Shown here in pieces: positions 28,518 to 39,600 of a stretch of DNA of 64,000 nucleotides; the stretch's first letter is position 1, and each line of letters begins with the position of its first letter. The stretch is from Ustilago trichophora. Lineage: Eukaryota > Basidiomycota > Ustilaginomycetes > Ustilaginales > Ustilaginaceae. The translations under genes were made by a program, and so were the position numbers. The notes under the pieces are model-generated. The model was given only the letters and a program-made list of their open reading frames with translations. It did no database searches and was not told the origin of the DNA. The stretch lies in assembly GCA_900323505.1 (NCBI GenBank), contig OOIN01000013.1, positions 806,001 through 870,000 on the forward strand, written 5' to 3'.

Positions 28518-31084
28518 ATGGTCGGCGCTCTTTGGATCGACAGTGGTTCCGATAGCGACAGCGATGTTGCACAGGGTGTTGATCGTCATCAGCGACGTTT
28601 GCAGGATGTCAACGCGATCGCTGGACCGTCTCGACTTGACCTACCACAGCAGCCACGCGGTTCACCTCGCCGCTCGGCCAATCCTCCGCCTTCCTCCTCT
28701 GGTTCGGTGATTGCGCTCTCCTCTTCCCAGGACCGTGACGAGCACGCAGAAGAAAGGCTCGATCGACACGGCAAAGCAGCCAGTGGTCACATTCCAGCCG
28801 GGTCTACTTCGCGGCGCCGAATCGCTCATCTTCTCGCCGAGCCGTCACCAGATACATCTCTACCCAGCTTCCGCGAACTCCTCTTGCAGCACAAATCGCG
28901 GTCCATCGCCACAGCCTCGCGCGATGCTATCGCATCCTCTACCAGAGCTTCGACATCTGGACACGCTTCTGAACGATCACGTGAAGCACCAGTCTCAGCA
29001 CGTGCAGGCTCGCTTCGCCGCACAGCTTCCCAACCCACTGTGTCGAGCTCGCAGGACGAACCGACTTCATCTCTTCTCGGCCCACCCGTCCGACGCCCGC
29101 TCCAAAAAGCAACAACAACAACAACAACAACAACGACAACAGGAACGCAGCCATACCAGAAGTCATAGAGATTGCATCCGACTCGATCGTCGATCCTGCC
29201 AGTGAGGCAGCAGATGCTCCGCTCGTTCTGCAGACTTCGTCGCCCATTCGATCCCAGTTCAGCGCTCGCCATCAGCTCAGCTCCAGCCAACCACTTGCCT
29301 TCTCACCACCTCGTCGCGCAGCTGCTGTCCAGAGCAGCATTGTCGAACACGCCGCGCTGGACACACGTGGAGCTCGACGAGCTTTTCGAGCTGAATCGGC
29401 GCCCATCGTGATTCTCTCCAGCAGTCCGCCGCCGGCTTCGTTGCCTAGGACTAGCCAAAGGTCGATCGGAAACACGATCGGAGATATACCCGAAGATGAT
29501 TGTGACCTGCCAGATCTGCCGCCGTCCTCGTTTCCCTTTGACGACCCTTTACCGAGTCCACCTTTCTCGCCGGTCGATGCGCCAAGAGCGATCGATACGT
29601 CGATTCTTCTCCAACGACGAGCCGCAGAGTTGGATCCCAAATCGCCGTTGTCGAAACGAGCCAAGGGGCTCACCAGAACCACGTCGCTGCTCGATGCGTT
29701 GGACAAGCTCTACGACCAAGCCGACATCGACATTGACATGGCTCGACCTTCCAAGACGAGGAAGATGGGTGACAGCGCCAACGATGCTTCCCCAAGCAAA
29801 GCCTGTTGGCCGACCAAGGCGCAGAAGGCAGCAGCAGCCAAAGAAGCTCGCGAAGCAAAGGCTCGCGATCGGCAAGCTGCCAAGGCTATCAAGCTGCGTG
29901 CTGCTGCTGCGAAAAAGCGCTTTCTCCAAGTCAACCGTCTGCGCACCTCGAAGTCGGACACGATGCGCGAGCTGATTGTCGATCTGGACCGATCGTTGTT
30001 CGGTCCCGGTCAACCTCTAGCCTCTTTTCGAGAGTCGATGACGACGAGGTTTCGCGAGCAAGGGGCGAGCGTGCATCTGTGCGACGGGGTGGTGGCGCCG
30101 CCGTTGGTGCGGTTTAGGAGGAAAGTCGAGGCAGAGTGGAATGCGGAGAGGCGACATTGGGTGCCGTTGGAGCAGGAGGAGGTGAGGAGAGAGGGGATGG
30201 TGATTGTCTACGTCGATGCCAAGGAGGTGGTGGAGGTGGTGGGAGAAGGGGGTGAGCAAGGGTTGGAGAGTTGGTACCGAGATTTGAAGCGAAGGGTCGA
30301 GGTGATGAATGGTACGGATGAGCAACAGACGCAGGTGTTTTTGATCTGTCAAGGGCTGGTCAAGTTTTACAGCAGAGTGAGGGCGAATGAGAATAGAGCG
30401 TACACTGCTCGCATTCGACAGCAGCTTGCTGAGAATCAGCCTGGCACCAGCACCAGCACCAGCAGCACCGCCGCCGCCGCCGTCGCCGCAGACAATGCTG
30501 TTGATGCCACAACAGCGCCAAAAGCGACTCGTCGCAAGACTTCATCCATCAACACCAACGATGCAATTTCGAACAACGACGTTCCCACACAAGCGCTGGT
30601 TGAACGCTGTCTGCTACAACTCAAGCTGATCCATCGATGCTACGTCATCCACGCATCCTCTGTGATGGATGGAGTGGAATGGCTGCATCAACTCACGACC
30701 GATCTTTCGCTCAAACCGTACAAATCGCTTCGAGACACCCATCTCTCATTCGCCGTTGACACGCGTCGCCACACAACCTCTTCCTCTTGTCCCACCATCT
30801 ACTCTATGATGCTCCAACAAATCCCGCGCCTAACACCTTCCATCGCAAACAGCATCTGCACCATCTACCCCTCCCTCCAATCCCTCCTGCAAGCCTACCA
30901 ATCCTGCCATTCCCTCCAAGACGAAAAATCCCTCCTCGCCACAATCCAAATCACATCCAACAACGACGGCACCCAAAGAAGTGCAAATAGATCCAACCTA
31001 GGCCTCCAACTGAGTAAACGTATCCATGCCGTCATAAGAGGTTCCATCCCCGAATTGCTCATCAATTATCCAACTATGGATTGA
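28518..31084 (+). CDS. eme1: Eme1, regulatory subunit of the Mus81 structure-specific endonuclease (one frameshift)
   Basis: Starts at ATG 28518 with an acidic SGSDSDSD stretch followed by a disordered Ser/Pro-rich region. At the AAAAA run 29104-29108, before a CAA repeat, the reading frame moves by one base and continues with IPEVIEIASDSIVDP (a SUMO-interacting-like motif) to the TGA at 31082-31084. Together about 855 codons. The C-terminal half has the features of Eme1: the nuclease-like ERCC4 fold with MRELIVDLDRSLFG, VFLICQGLVKFYSRVR, ERCLLQLKLIHRCYVIHASS and VEWLHQLTTDLSLKPYKSLRD, and a final helix-hairpin-helix region. The GDxnERKxxxD catalytic motif of Mus81 is absent, as expected for the non-catalytic partner. 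The complex cuts branched DNA during repair. Confidence 0.82.
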
Positions 31085-31106
31085 AGAGTTTCAATGATAC
31101 CACCCC

Positions 31107-31107
<1 letters not shown>

Positions 31108-31141
<34 letters not shown>
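31108..31141 (+). repeat. 34-nt poly-C tract
   Basis: An unbroken run of 34 C, with CCCACCC just before it, begins 23 bases after the eme1 stop. Such G-runs on the other strand can form quadruplexes; length may be inexact in this assembly. Confidence 0.9.
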
Positions 31142-31147
<6 letters not shown>

Positions 31148-31322
31148 TGAATGTACAGTTGCAACTCAAGCTAGATCCAGTGACAAGTGTGAGCATGTGG
31201 GTGAGATGGATCGAATTGGTATCAGGGATGATGAAAGAAAGAAAGAAAGAAAGGAAAAAAGATACATTGGGTCGAGATACGATTTGAGGTGGTATGCCAG
31301 TTGGGAGGGAGCCGGGTATTTT

Positions 31323-32141
31323 TCAACCAACGAGCGGAGCCCTCTCCTCATCGGCGATGGCGGACCTGTTCCTGTTTGTAAAGGTGCCAATCACAGCGCG
31401 GAGGACAGCGATCAAGCTGATGATGAAGAAGGCGAGAGCGGACCAGTGGATGAATTTGCTGCTCGTCTGATGCTGGAAGATGGCGAGAAGACTGAGGCTG
31501 ATGACGAGGGCGCCTGCGACGTCACCCTCGCTGTACCATACGTATCCTGCGGCGGTGGATTCGAGGAAGAGAAGGCTGAGGAAGACCAAGATCTTTGTAA
31601 AGATGCCAGCCTTGTGGGTGACGGCGTTGACGCCGAACGCCTCGAAGCCGGTGACGAAGAGGAGGACTACGACAAAGCCGTGGTAGAGGCTAAAGGGGAG
31701 ATGGACGAGCAAGGTATCTGCCAAGTTGTTTGCCGTGTGGTGAACCTTCAAGCTTCGATAGCAGTGGGATACGGTACCTGCGATGAGGAGCATGACTACG
31801 AAGGCCAAGATGGCATAGATTCGATCGTGATGGGCGTTCAACTGGGCGGTGGTGAGACCCGAGTAGATGGCGTTGAGAATGCACAATCCGGGGAATCGCC
31901 ATCCGATACCATGAACGACGTGGGTGGAGCCAGCGTCGGTGAACTGGTAGATGATCATGCCGAAAAAGAGGAAATGGATAAAAGGCCATACACCAAAGAT
32001 CCATCGTGCCGGGGTGAGGTAGGTCTCTTGAACAACAGGATCGGCTCCTACGCCCAGCTGGGAATAGACGTTACCCGAGGTGAAGAATACATAGGCGACA
32101 ATGTTGGCCACCTTGAGGAGGAGGTCGTCGTTCCAGGCCAT
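31323..32141 (-). CDS. Multi-pass membrane protein of unknown function
   Basis: A 272-residue protein starting at ATG 32139-32141. About seven or eight hydrophobic segments can be seen, for example VANIVAYVFFTSGNVYS, PFIHFLFFGMIIYQF, YAILAFVVMLLIAGTV, LYHGFVVVLLFVTGF, ILVFLSLLFL, GALVISLSLLAIF and SALAFFIISLIAVL. The segment LTPARWIFGVWPFIHFLFFG is reminiscent of TspO-like and related fungal membrane proteins, but I cannot assign a family with confidence. The C-terminal tail is short and charged. The frame extends upstream into a poly-Phe stretch from an A-rich tract, which I take as 5' UTR. It converges with eme1. Confidence 0.7.
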   Translation of the reverse strand: MAWNDDLLLKVANIVAYVFFTSGNVYSQLGVGADPVVQETYLTPARWIFGVWPFIHFLFFGMIIYQFTDAGSTHVVHGIGWRFPGLCILNAIYSGLTTAQLNAHHDRIYAILAFVVMLLIAGTVSHCYRSLKVHHTANNLADTLLVHLPFSLYHGFVVVLLFVTGFEAFGVNAVTHKAGIFTKILVFLSLLFLESTAAGYVWYSEGDVAGALVISLSLLAIFQHQTSSKFIHWSALAFFIISLIAVLRAVIGTFTNRNRSAIADEERAPLVG

Positions 32142-32272
32142 GTTTGAGAAATAATTGCTTGAGGGTGGGTAGGTGGGAAGACAAAAAAAGAAAAAAAAAA
32201 AAAAAAGAGAGGAAACAACAAACGTGGTGGTGAGAGGAAAAGAGAGGGAAACAAGATGGGTGAGCACCTGAT

Positions 32273-32286
32273 ATACTGTACAGTAT
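32273..32286. repeat. Perfect palindrome ATACTGTACAGTAT
   Basis: A 14-base perfect inverted repeat upstream of the membrane-protein gene, one of the intergenic TACTGTACAGTA copies. Confidence 0.9.
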
Positions 32287-33424
32287 TAGTTGTGCACTTT
32301 TTGCGAGGGCTGAGCCCGGAAAGAGCGCAGTGTGTGTTTCCCTCCACTTTTGTAACGCACAGTGACGCACAACTCTCTCTTTCTCTCTCGGCGCCTACTG
32401 TATTTCAAGGCTTGCTTGGCATCGTTGTTCGACGCTCGAACCGACAGAGTGGGGTCACATGACCCTCTCTCTCTTTTTGAAACAGCTCTTGAACCCACGC
32501 GATGCAGACCCTTTCGCCTAGTCGACATTCGAAAAATGACACACATCCCATATTAGAATTAGAAATAGCTTGTTCGAGAGTTGACAGCAAAAGGCAAATC
32601 GATGCGATTGAGAAATGATGGGATGGTCTGTGGACATCCATCGAAACTGTTAGATTTTTGCTACAATGGGTGTGAGATTACACACAGAGCAATGCAAACC
32701 ATCAATCAAGGTACTGTACGTGTACCTGATGCACAGAGAGTGGGGGAGCCCACGTTGATGCCTCCTCCTTTGGCAACTGCACTGAAAGGCATCCCGTTTT
32801 GGAGCAGATGCGTGCCGTCGAGGTGCACCGGAAGCAAGTCTTCCATCAATCTAACCAAAAAAAAAAAAAAACGGCTAGTAGTTAGCTTTTCAACCATATT
32901 CATATTTTCGAGTTCGCTTAAAACGACCGGCGGCGCACTTTTGGATGCACGTGCGAGAGATGTCCTGCTTTGGCTGTTGTGTTTTTCGTATACGATAGTG
33001 TCGAGCTTGCTGAAGATGGTCAGAGCAAGGAAAACGTGCTGGCACTTACCAAAGGGAGCAAGGTAAAACGTGGTTGATGTTTCATTTCTTGTCAACATAC
33101 CATCTAGAGAATTGCACAGCGGAATTCATCCAGCCGCCGGTAGGAATAGCTTGCTCCGACATGCTGAATCGCGCTAACAACATAGGCGATAACCACCAGG
33201 CCATCCAGCGAGGAGGAGCAGTATGTCGATCTCGGCATAGGCTCGCTTAGCGTTTCCCTTTCAGTAGAGCGGAAGTTGCTTGTCCGAAAGCTTGATCGTT
33301 TGATCATTGGTTTCTCATACAGTACATCCCGCTTGTCGTTGGCCCCCTTGCCCTTGCTCTGCTATGATACGCCGCTTCGCAGAGCATGATGAGACGGCTT
33401 AGCGTGAAACAGACTTGTCAAACG

Positions 33425-33430
33425 TATATA
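33425..33430 (+). promoter_or_regulatory. TATA box of the RNase U2 gene
   Basis: TATATA lies 86 bases upstream of the start codon in a sequence otherwise not AT-rich. Spacing suits a TATA-dependent, highly regulated promoter with a short 5' UTR. Confidence 0.55.
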
Positions 33431-33479
33431 GTTCGCGTCTCAAATGGAACAAGGAAAGAGAGAGAGCATTCCATCCTAA

Positions 33480-34017
<538 letters not shown>

Positions 34018-34476
34018 AAGACAGCACTGCTCTATCAACTACTTCCTACTGTACTGTATTTCGCTTGTCTATCCATAGTGAAATTCGTTTTAAAAAACGT
34101 AATCACAGAGCCAACCTGGCCAACCAAACAGCCGAAAAACCAACCGGCAGAATGGACATCTTCTGACATGTTGAGCCCAAAAAAACACACACAGATGCAA
34201 ATACATATACTGTATGGCCGTGTGTCGAGACAATCAGAAGCCCGCAGGTCGGATTTTGTTCTGTCGAGCACCGCAAGTCTGTCTCGGCGACAAGGGGGGT
34301 TGTCTTAAGCTTGTCATTCGACACAGACCGGCTGACCACTCGAGAATCTATTGTACTCGACCATTCGTGAGAGTATCAAACATGATCTCGCACGCATGAC
34401 AGATCCTCTTGCCGCAGTGACCCATAAACGAGATGTATTGCAATGCGACGTGTAACGCAGATCGTCGAGCTTTAGA
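34018..34476. other. Intergenic region between RNase U2 and RPC34 stops
   Basis: About 460 bases between convergent genes. It holds two weak TACTGTA copies (34048-34058 and about 34207-34213). I see no gene. Confidence 0.6.
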
Positions 34477-36090
34477 CTAATCAGCCTCGTCCTTGTCGCC
34501 CTCTCCTTCGTCTTCTTCTTCTTCATCTTCATCGTCATCGTAGGCGACAGTATCAATCCAACCGTTGGTAAGCTTCCTGCCCAACTCGTCCTCCTTGCCT
34601 CCGTAGTACTGACACGTCTCTGCATTGACAGGTCCCGTATCGTCGCAAAAGTCAAACACGGGACAGTGGCCACACGGTGTTTCTGTCCATCCAACTTTGA
34701 CCGAATGCGGCCGTACCGCCCGGTAAACAAACGGTACAATGTCCCCACCACCACCAAAGCCTGAGCTTCGAGAAGCCGCCGAAGAAGATTTGCCGTTCGA
34801 AGAACGTTTCTTCTTCTTGTTGTTCTTCTTGCTGCTAGATCGCCTGCGATGACCGTGATCGGACGACGACGAGGAAGCGGAAGAAGCTTCCGATTCCGAT
34901 CCGCTCTCCTCGGATGAAGAGGCGGCTCGAGAGCGCGATCGAGAGCGTGACCGCGATCGTGACTTGGATCTTTGGCTGCTACGTTTCGACGACTTGCTCT
35001 TCTTGCGCGAAGAAGACTTGCTCGAAGAACGTTTCCTCTTGCCACTCGACACAGGTCCATCGTCGTCATCTTGGCTATCCTCGTCATCGTCGGATCCATC
35101 CTCCTTGCGCTCCTTCTTGACCCTCTTCTTGTTGTTCTTCTTCTTCTTACCGCCATCACTATCTGAGCCAGTTTCTTCGGCAGACGACTCGCTATCTGAA
35201 CCACTGTCGCTATCGCTATCGGAGCCGCTTCCACTAGAAGCACTACCCGAGTCGGAATAGTCGTCGTCGTCTTGGTTGAAGCCGTTGATGCCACCACCGC
35301 CAAACGAAAAGGGCAGAACGGGGATCTTTTCAATCTGTTCATCGTAGACAAGAATGTCGAGCAGCGAAACGACGTGTTCGACTTGGAGCTCGGTCTCGGT
35401 AAGGCCAGAACTGCGGAGGTAAGAATGGACAGCGCTGGCCGATGGTAGCTGCGAGGTGTGGCTGGTTGGGAAGAGGGCTCTGGATTGGCCATTCTTGGGG
35501 AACGACTTGGAGCGAATGTAATTGAGACAAGCCATGGAAAGTTCGTTGATGAAGCCGGTATCGAGCTCGTTGTCGGTATACCAAGGCCCACCGGACAGCT
35601 CGATGGAAGGGGTGAGTCCGAAGAGCATGTAGATCTTCCTCGTTGGGTATTTGACCGACTTGACGGCCTTGACGAGCTGTTTCTGCTCCAACGACTTGAG
35701 GCATCGGTTGATGATGGTCTGATGGAGTCCTGTCCTTGCCTTGAGCTGTTTCGTCCAGATGCCTTCGTTGCGAGCATCCTTGATGTGCGAATAGACCATC
35801 GTCTCGTTTTCGTCGAGCTTGCCCATCATGCTCGCCTCGGCTTTGGCGGTGGCAGCAAACTGGATGGAGCCATTGAGGGTCTGAGCGGTGAAGAGACTCT
35901 TTTTGAGAAGACCGTTGATGGCCTGAAGCTGTTCGTCGAGCTGTTCATGTTTAAACTGTTCCGAGATCTGATCTTGGGTGATGACGCCGCCAGGGGCCGA
36001 CTGAGCAGCTCTGTAGAGGGCCGACTCGAGCTTGGTGAGCTTGGAGCCGGCAGCTGCCGCCAAGGAAGAAGAAGCCCTTGCGCTGGGCAT
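34477..36090 (-). CDS. rpc34: RNA polymerase III subunit RPC34/RPC6 with large low-complexity insertion
   Basis: A 537-residue protein from ATG 36088-36090, versus about 317 in yeast and human. Residues about 15-260 hold the tandem winged helices of the subunit (MVYSHIKDARNEGIWTKQLK, TIINRCLKSLEQKQLVKAVK, TRKIYMLFGLTPSIELSGGP, WYTDNELDTGFINELS). A roughly 180-residue insert (about 268-448) follows, first acidic Ser-Asp/Ser-Gly repeats, then Lys/Arg-Ser repeats resembling an SR domain. The conserved end resumes with VPFVYRAVRP and four cysteines (PCGHCPVFDFC, then ETC) that bind the Fe-S cluster in the human protein. A new acidic tail ends the protein. RPC34 contacts TFIIIB to start Pol III transcription. 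It shares a 539-base divergent promoter with dug2. Confidence 0.92.
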   Translation of the reverse strand: MPSARASSSLAAAAGSKLTKLESALYRAAQSAPGGVITQDQISEQFKHEQLDEQLQAINGLLKKSLFTAQTLNGSIQFAATAKAEASMMGKLDENETMVYSHIKDARNEGIWTKQLKARTGLHQTIINRCLKSLEQKQLVKAVKSVKYPTRKIYMLFGLTPSIELSGGPWYTDNELDTGFINELSMACLNYIRSKSFPKNGQSRALFPTSHTSQLPSASAVHSYLRSSGLTETELQVEHVVSLLDILVYDEQIEKIPVLPFSFGGGGINGFNQDDDDYSDSGSASSGSGSDSDSDSGSDSESSAEETGSDSDGGKKKKNNKKRVKKERKEDGSDDDEDSQDDDDGPVSSGKRKRSSSKSSSRKKSKSSKRSSQRSKSRSRSRSRSRSRAASSSEESGSESEASSASSSSSDHGHRRRSSSKKNNKKKKRSSNGKSSSAASRSSGFGGGGDIVPFVYRAVRPHSVKVGWTETPCGHCPVFDFCDDTGPVNAETCQYYGGKEDELGRKLTNGWIDTVAYDDDEDEEEEDEGEGDKDEAD

Positions 36091-36629
36091 CGTGACGGAC
36101 CCAGAGCACCCTTGGCCTGGTATATGATCGTGTGGATGAGGATGGTCAAGTGTGGTAGATGATGAGAAGATGAGAAGATGAGCCAAATGGCAGCCGAACC
36201 TATTTTTTTTCCCTCGTGTCTCACAAAAGTTGACATTTTGACCTCCGATTCCCGAAATTCGGTCTAGATCGGGAAATCATTTCTTTCCCGAATGACTGAA
36301 TCGGGTGGCGGCTTATCGTCGGACAGTGAAATGACACTGATATCGAGTCAAATGACACCATACACTCTTGGTGTGTACGACACTCTGACCACAATACACA
36401 CACACATTCTCTCTCTCTCTCTTACACACAAACACTGACATTCCGGTCTCGGAAGCTCATTTGCAAAGCTTCTACAGTAGCCGTTGTGACCCAGATATCT
36501 ATATACAGCATCTTGCGGACCCTGGACTCTTCTTCTTCATCATCATCATCTCCTCCACGGCATCCTGCGCAACCATTTCATACCATTTCAATCAGAATCA
36601 GCCGTCGATGAGGCGATACTTCTCTCACC
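36091..36629. other. Divergent promoter region between rpc34 and dug2
   Basis: Contains an ATTCGG/TCGGGA-rich segment (about 36240-36305) with partial inverted symmetry, a CT microsatellite (about 36412-36422), and CT-rich 5' UTR-like DNA. A similar ATCGGGAAA-type element lies at about 13998-14008 upstream of the ESSS gene. No gene seen. Confidence 0.5.
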
Positions 36630-39600
36630 ATGTGCTCGCCCAACGTTCACTTTGAGCACTTTTTCAACCAACCTTCCTCCTCCTCGTCCTCCTCCTCTCG
36701 TCAGTCGGGTGACAATGTACGCAGCCTCGCACATGCCAGGCAAGCTGGAGCCACCTCCATCACCTCGGTGGTCTCGACTGCGAGACAATCTGCCATCGCT
36801 TCTACCAGTGCGCTGCTCAGCCATACCATCAACCATTCCTCTTCCGTCCTCTCCCTTGCTGTAGATGAGCGCCGCAATCTGCTCTACTCTGGCTCGCAAG
36901 AAGGATACATCAATGTCTGGCATCTCGACACCTTCCAGTCCACCGCACGTCTACATGGACACTCGGCTAGCGTCCTAGCGCTAGAGCTGGCGCCGGAGAA
37001 GAATTGGCTCTTCAGCTCATCCGGCGACAATACAGTGCGCGTGTGGGATGCTTTGACCAACGCGCCCCTCTTTGTCGTGTATCCTGCAGAGGACAGTGTC
37101 GGAGACATTTTCGCCCTCAAATGGTGCCCTGTCCTCGAAACACTGTATCTGGGTTGCCAATCGACGTCGATTCAGTGGATCTGTCTCGCTGGCTTCGACA
37201 AGCAAAAGGGAAGCAGCTTAGCTAGGGCAGGAGGGAGAGGCGAGGCAGCGAGCCAACAGGCCGAGAACGGATTGGCCGGCGTCGGGACAAGTGACACGGG
37301 AGCAGATAGCCCCATCATCTCGACACCAGACCTCATGTCGCGGCCACACAAGTTTTTCGACTCGGTCCCCGTAGCGCTCAGCAGATCTGGCATGGGGAGT
37401 GCCGGCACGTCGACTCCTACACGTCCAAGGCCGCCGCCTGCCGCTGTCACCGCCCTGGCCAGTGCCAAGGTCTCTTCTACCTACCACAAAGATCCACAAT
37501 ATGCTAGCGTAGCTGATCACAACCTCGCCGCAAATGGACCTCTCTCCACATCAGGAACCACAGACAAGGTGCTCCATGCTGCATCACAGCGTCTCGATCA
37601 CGCCGCTGTCACCTCGACCATGTCATCCCCAGACCCTTGTCATGACGCCTCCTCTGGCGCTGTCCGAAGCCTTCTCGTGCCATCGACCTCGTCAGTCCCC
37701 TCTGCCCACTTTGGCTACATCTATTGCCTCGCGCTTTTGACGCTAGAAGGCGATGCCGAGCACCCCACCGTCCTTGCCTCGGGTTCTGGCGATGAGACCA
37801 TCAAGCTTTGGCACGCCACGCGCTCGGGCCTGTCGCTGCTGGCCACGCTGGAAAGTCCCAATGCGGACGGCAATGCGGTTCTTGCGCTTGCCTCGTGGAA
37901 GACGACGCTCTTCTCGGGCTTGCAGGGAGGAGAGGTCGAAGTGTGGGATCTCGAGACGTGCACGCTGGTACGCACGATCCGGGCGCATTCGGACGATGTC
38001 ATCTGTCTCGAGACGTGCCCCGAATCCGGGCTGCTGTTCACGGCGGGTGCAGACGGCAAGGTGCATACATGGGATCGATCGTTCCGGTGCATCAGCAAGT
38101 TGCAGGCGCATGACGGGATCGTCTTGTCGCTAGCCAAAATCAGGGGTGTGGCTGGCATCGGGGATGATGTGGACGATCGAGATCTGCACGAGTATGGTCC
38201 AGCAGCAAGGGGCCAGTGGTCGAAAGTCGTCCAGCTGGTCACAGGCTCGAGCGACAATCTTATCAAGATCTGGGACACGCTTCCAGCCACTCCTTGCTCA
38301 TCCTCGACTTTGTCTTTTTCTCGAGACACGACGACGGAAGCACGCAGACGCGGATTGGAGCGCTTGTCACTGGACAAGACAAGCCAGTCTCTCAGTTCAA
38401 CACCCGTCGCAACCGCTACCACTTCAACTGGCAGCACGGTCGGCGTCGAAGCAGCGTCCATGCTCGCCTCCACGTCTTGCACCAACGGCGCAGAAGGGAG
38501 CTCGGCACAGTGGCGACTGCTGCGCTCGCTTTTGCGCAAATTCATCTCTTTCCCCAGCATCAGCGCTAGCGAGGAGCATCGGGAAGACTGTCGTCAAGCA
38601 GCGCATTTCCTCAAGACTTGCTTCCAGGAGCTCGGTGCGGAAGCACGCATCCTCCCCAATCCAGTAGGGACCAATCCGTTGGTGCTGGCGACGTTCAAAG
38701 CCAACGCGGATCGTTCTCGACGTCGTCGCACCGGCGCAGGGACCAACTTTGACCGCTCGAGAAGCACGTCTACCTCTGCTGCTTCGACAGACTCTCGCGA
38801 ATCGTTTGGCAGGGAGGCCGAAGATGGAGACGATGTAGAAGGTGAAGGGCTGAGCAACTCGGTCATGTTTGATCATCTCGAGGATGCGGTGAAGGGGGAA
38901 GAGGGCGATGACGATCCAAGTGGGCAAGCGAGGCGAAAGAAACGATGTCTGTTTTACGGGCACTACGACTGCATTGCCGCAGAGGGTAGCTGGACGTCGG
39001 ATCCGTTCACGCTGGACGGGCGTGATGGCTATCTTTACGGCCGCGGAGTGTCTGACAACAAGGGACCGATTCTTGCGGCTGGGTGCGCTGTGCATCAGCT
39101 GCTATCGACGCGCAAACTGTACTCTGACGTCGTGTTTGTGATTGAAGGCGAGGAAGAGAACGGCTCTGTTGGATTTGTCGAAGCGGTTCGGAGGTACAAA
39201 GCCGAGATTGGCGACATTGACGTGGTGCTGCTATCGAATTCGTACTGGTTGGACGAAGAGACGCCTTGCCTGACGGTGGGGCTGCGCGGCGTGGTTCGGG
39301 CGACGGTGAGCATCAGTAGTGGTGATCGCGATGTGCATTCGGGTGTGGAGGGCGGATCGATTCGCGAGCCCATGGTCGACATGGTGAAACTGCTGTCTCG
39401 TCTCACGGGTCAAGGCGATAGAGTGTCGCTGCCGGGATTCTACGACAGGGTACGACGAACCACGGATACGGAAGTGGAGGCGTACAAGGACATTGTGCGG
39501 ATCAAGCAGTCGCAGTGTTGGTCTCGTACACGGGGTGAAACGGTGGAATCGCTGATGGCGAAATGGCGAAATCCTTCGTTGTCGGTGCACAACATTCGCG

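Noticed and set aside
32434..32520. tRNA-like GTTCAA/GTTCGA words in an intergenic region
   Set aside because: Acceptor, D and T stems do not pair on either strand.
32706..33098. Minus-strand frame of 130 codons between the membrane protein and RNase U2
   Set aside because: Contains a poly-Phe run from a poly-A tract and no recognisable feature.
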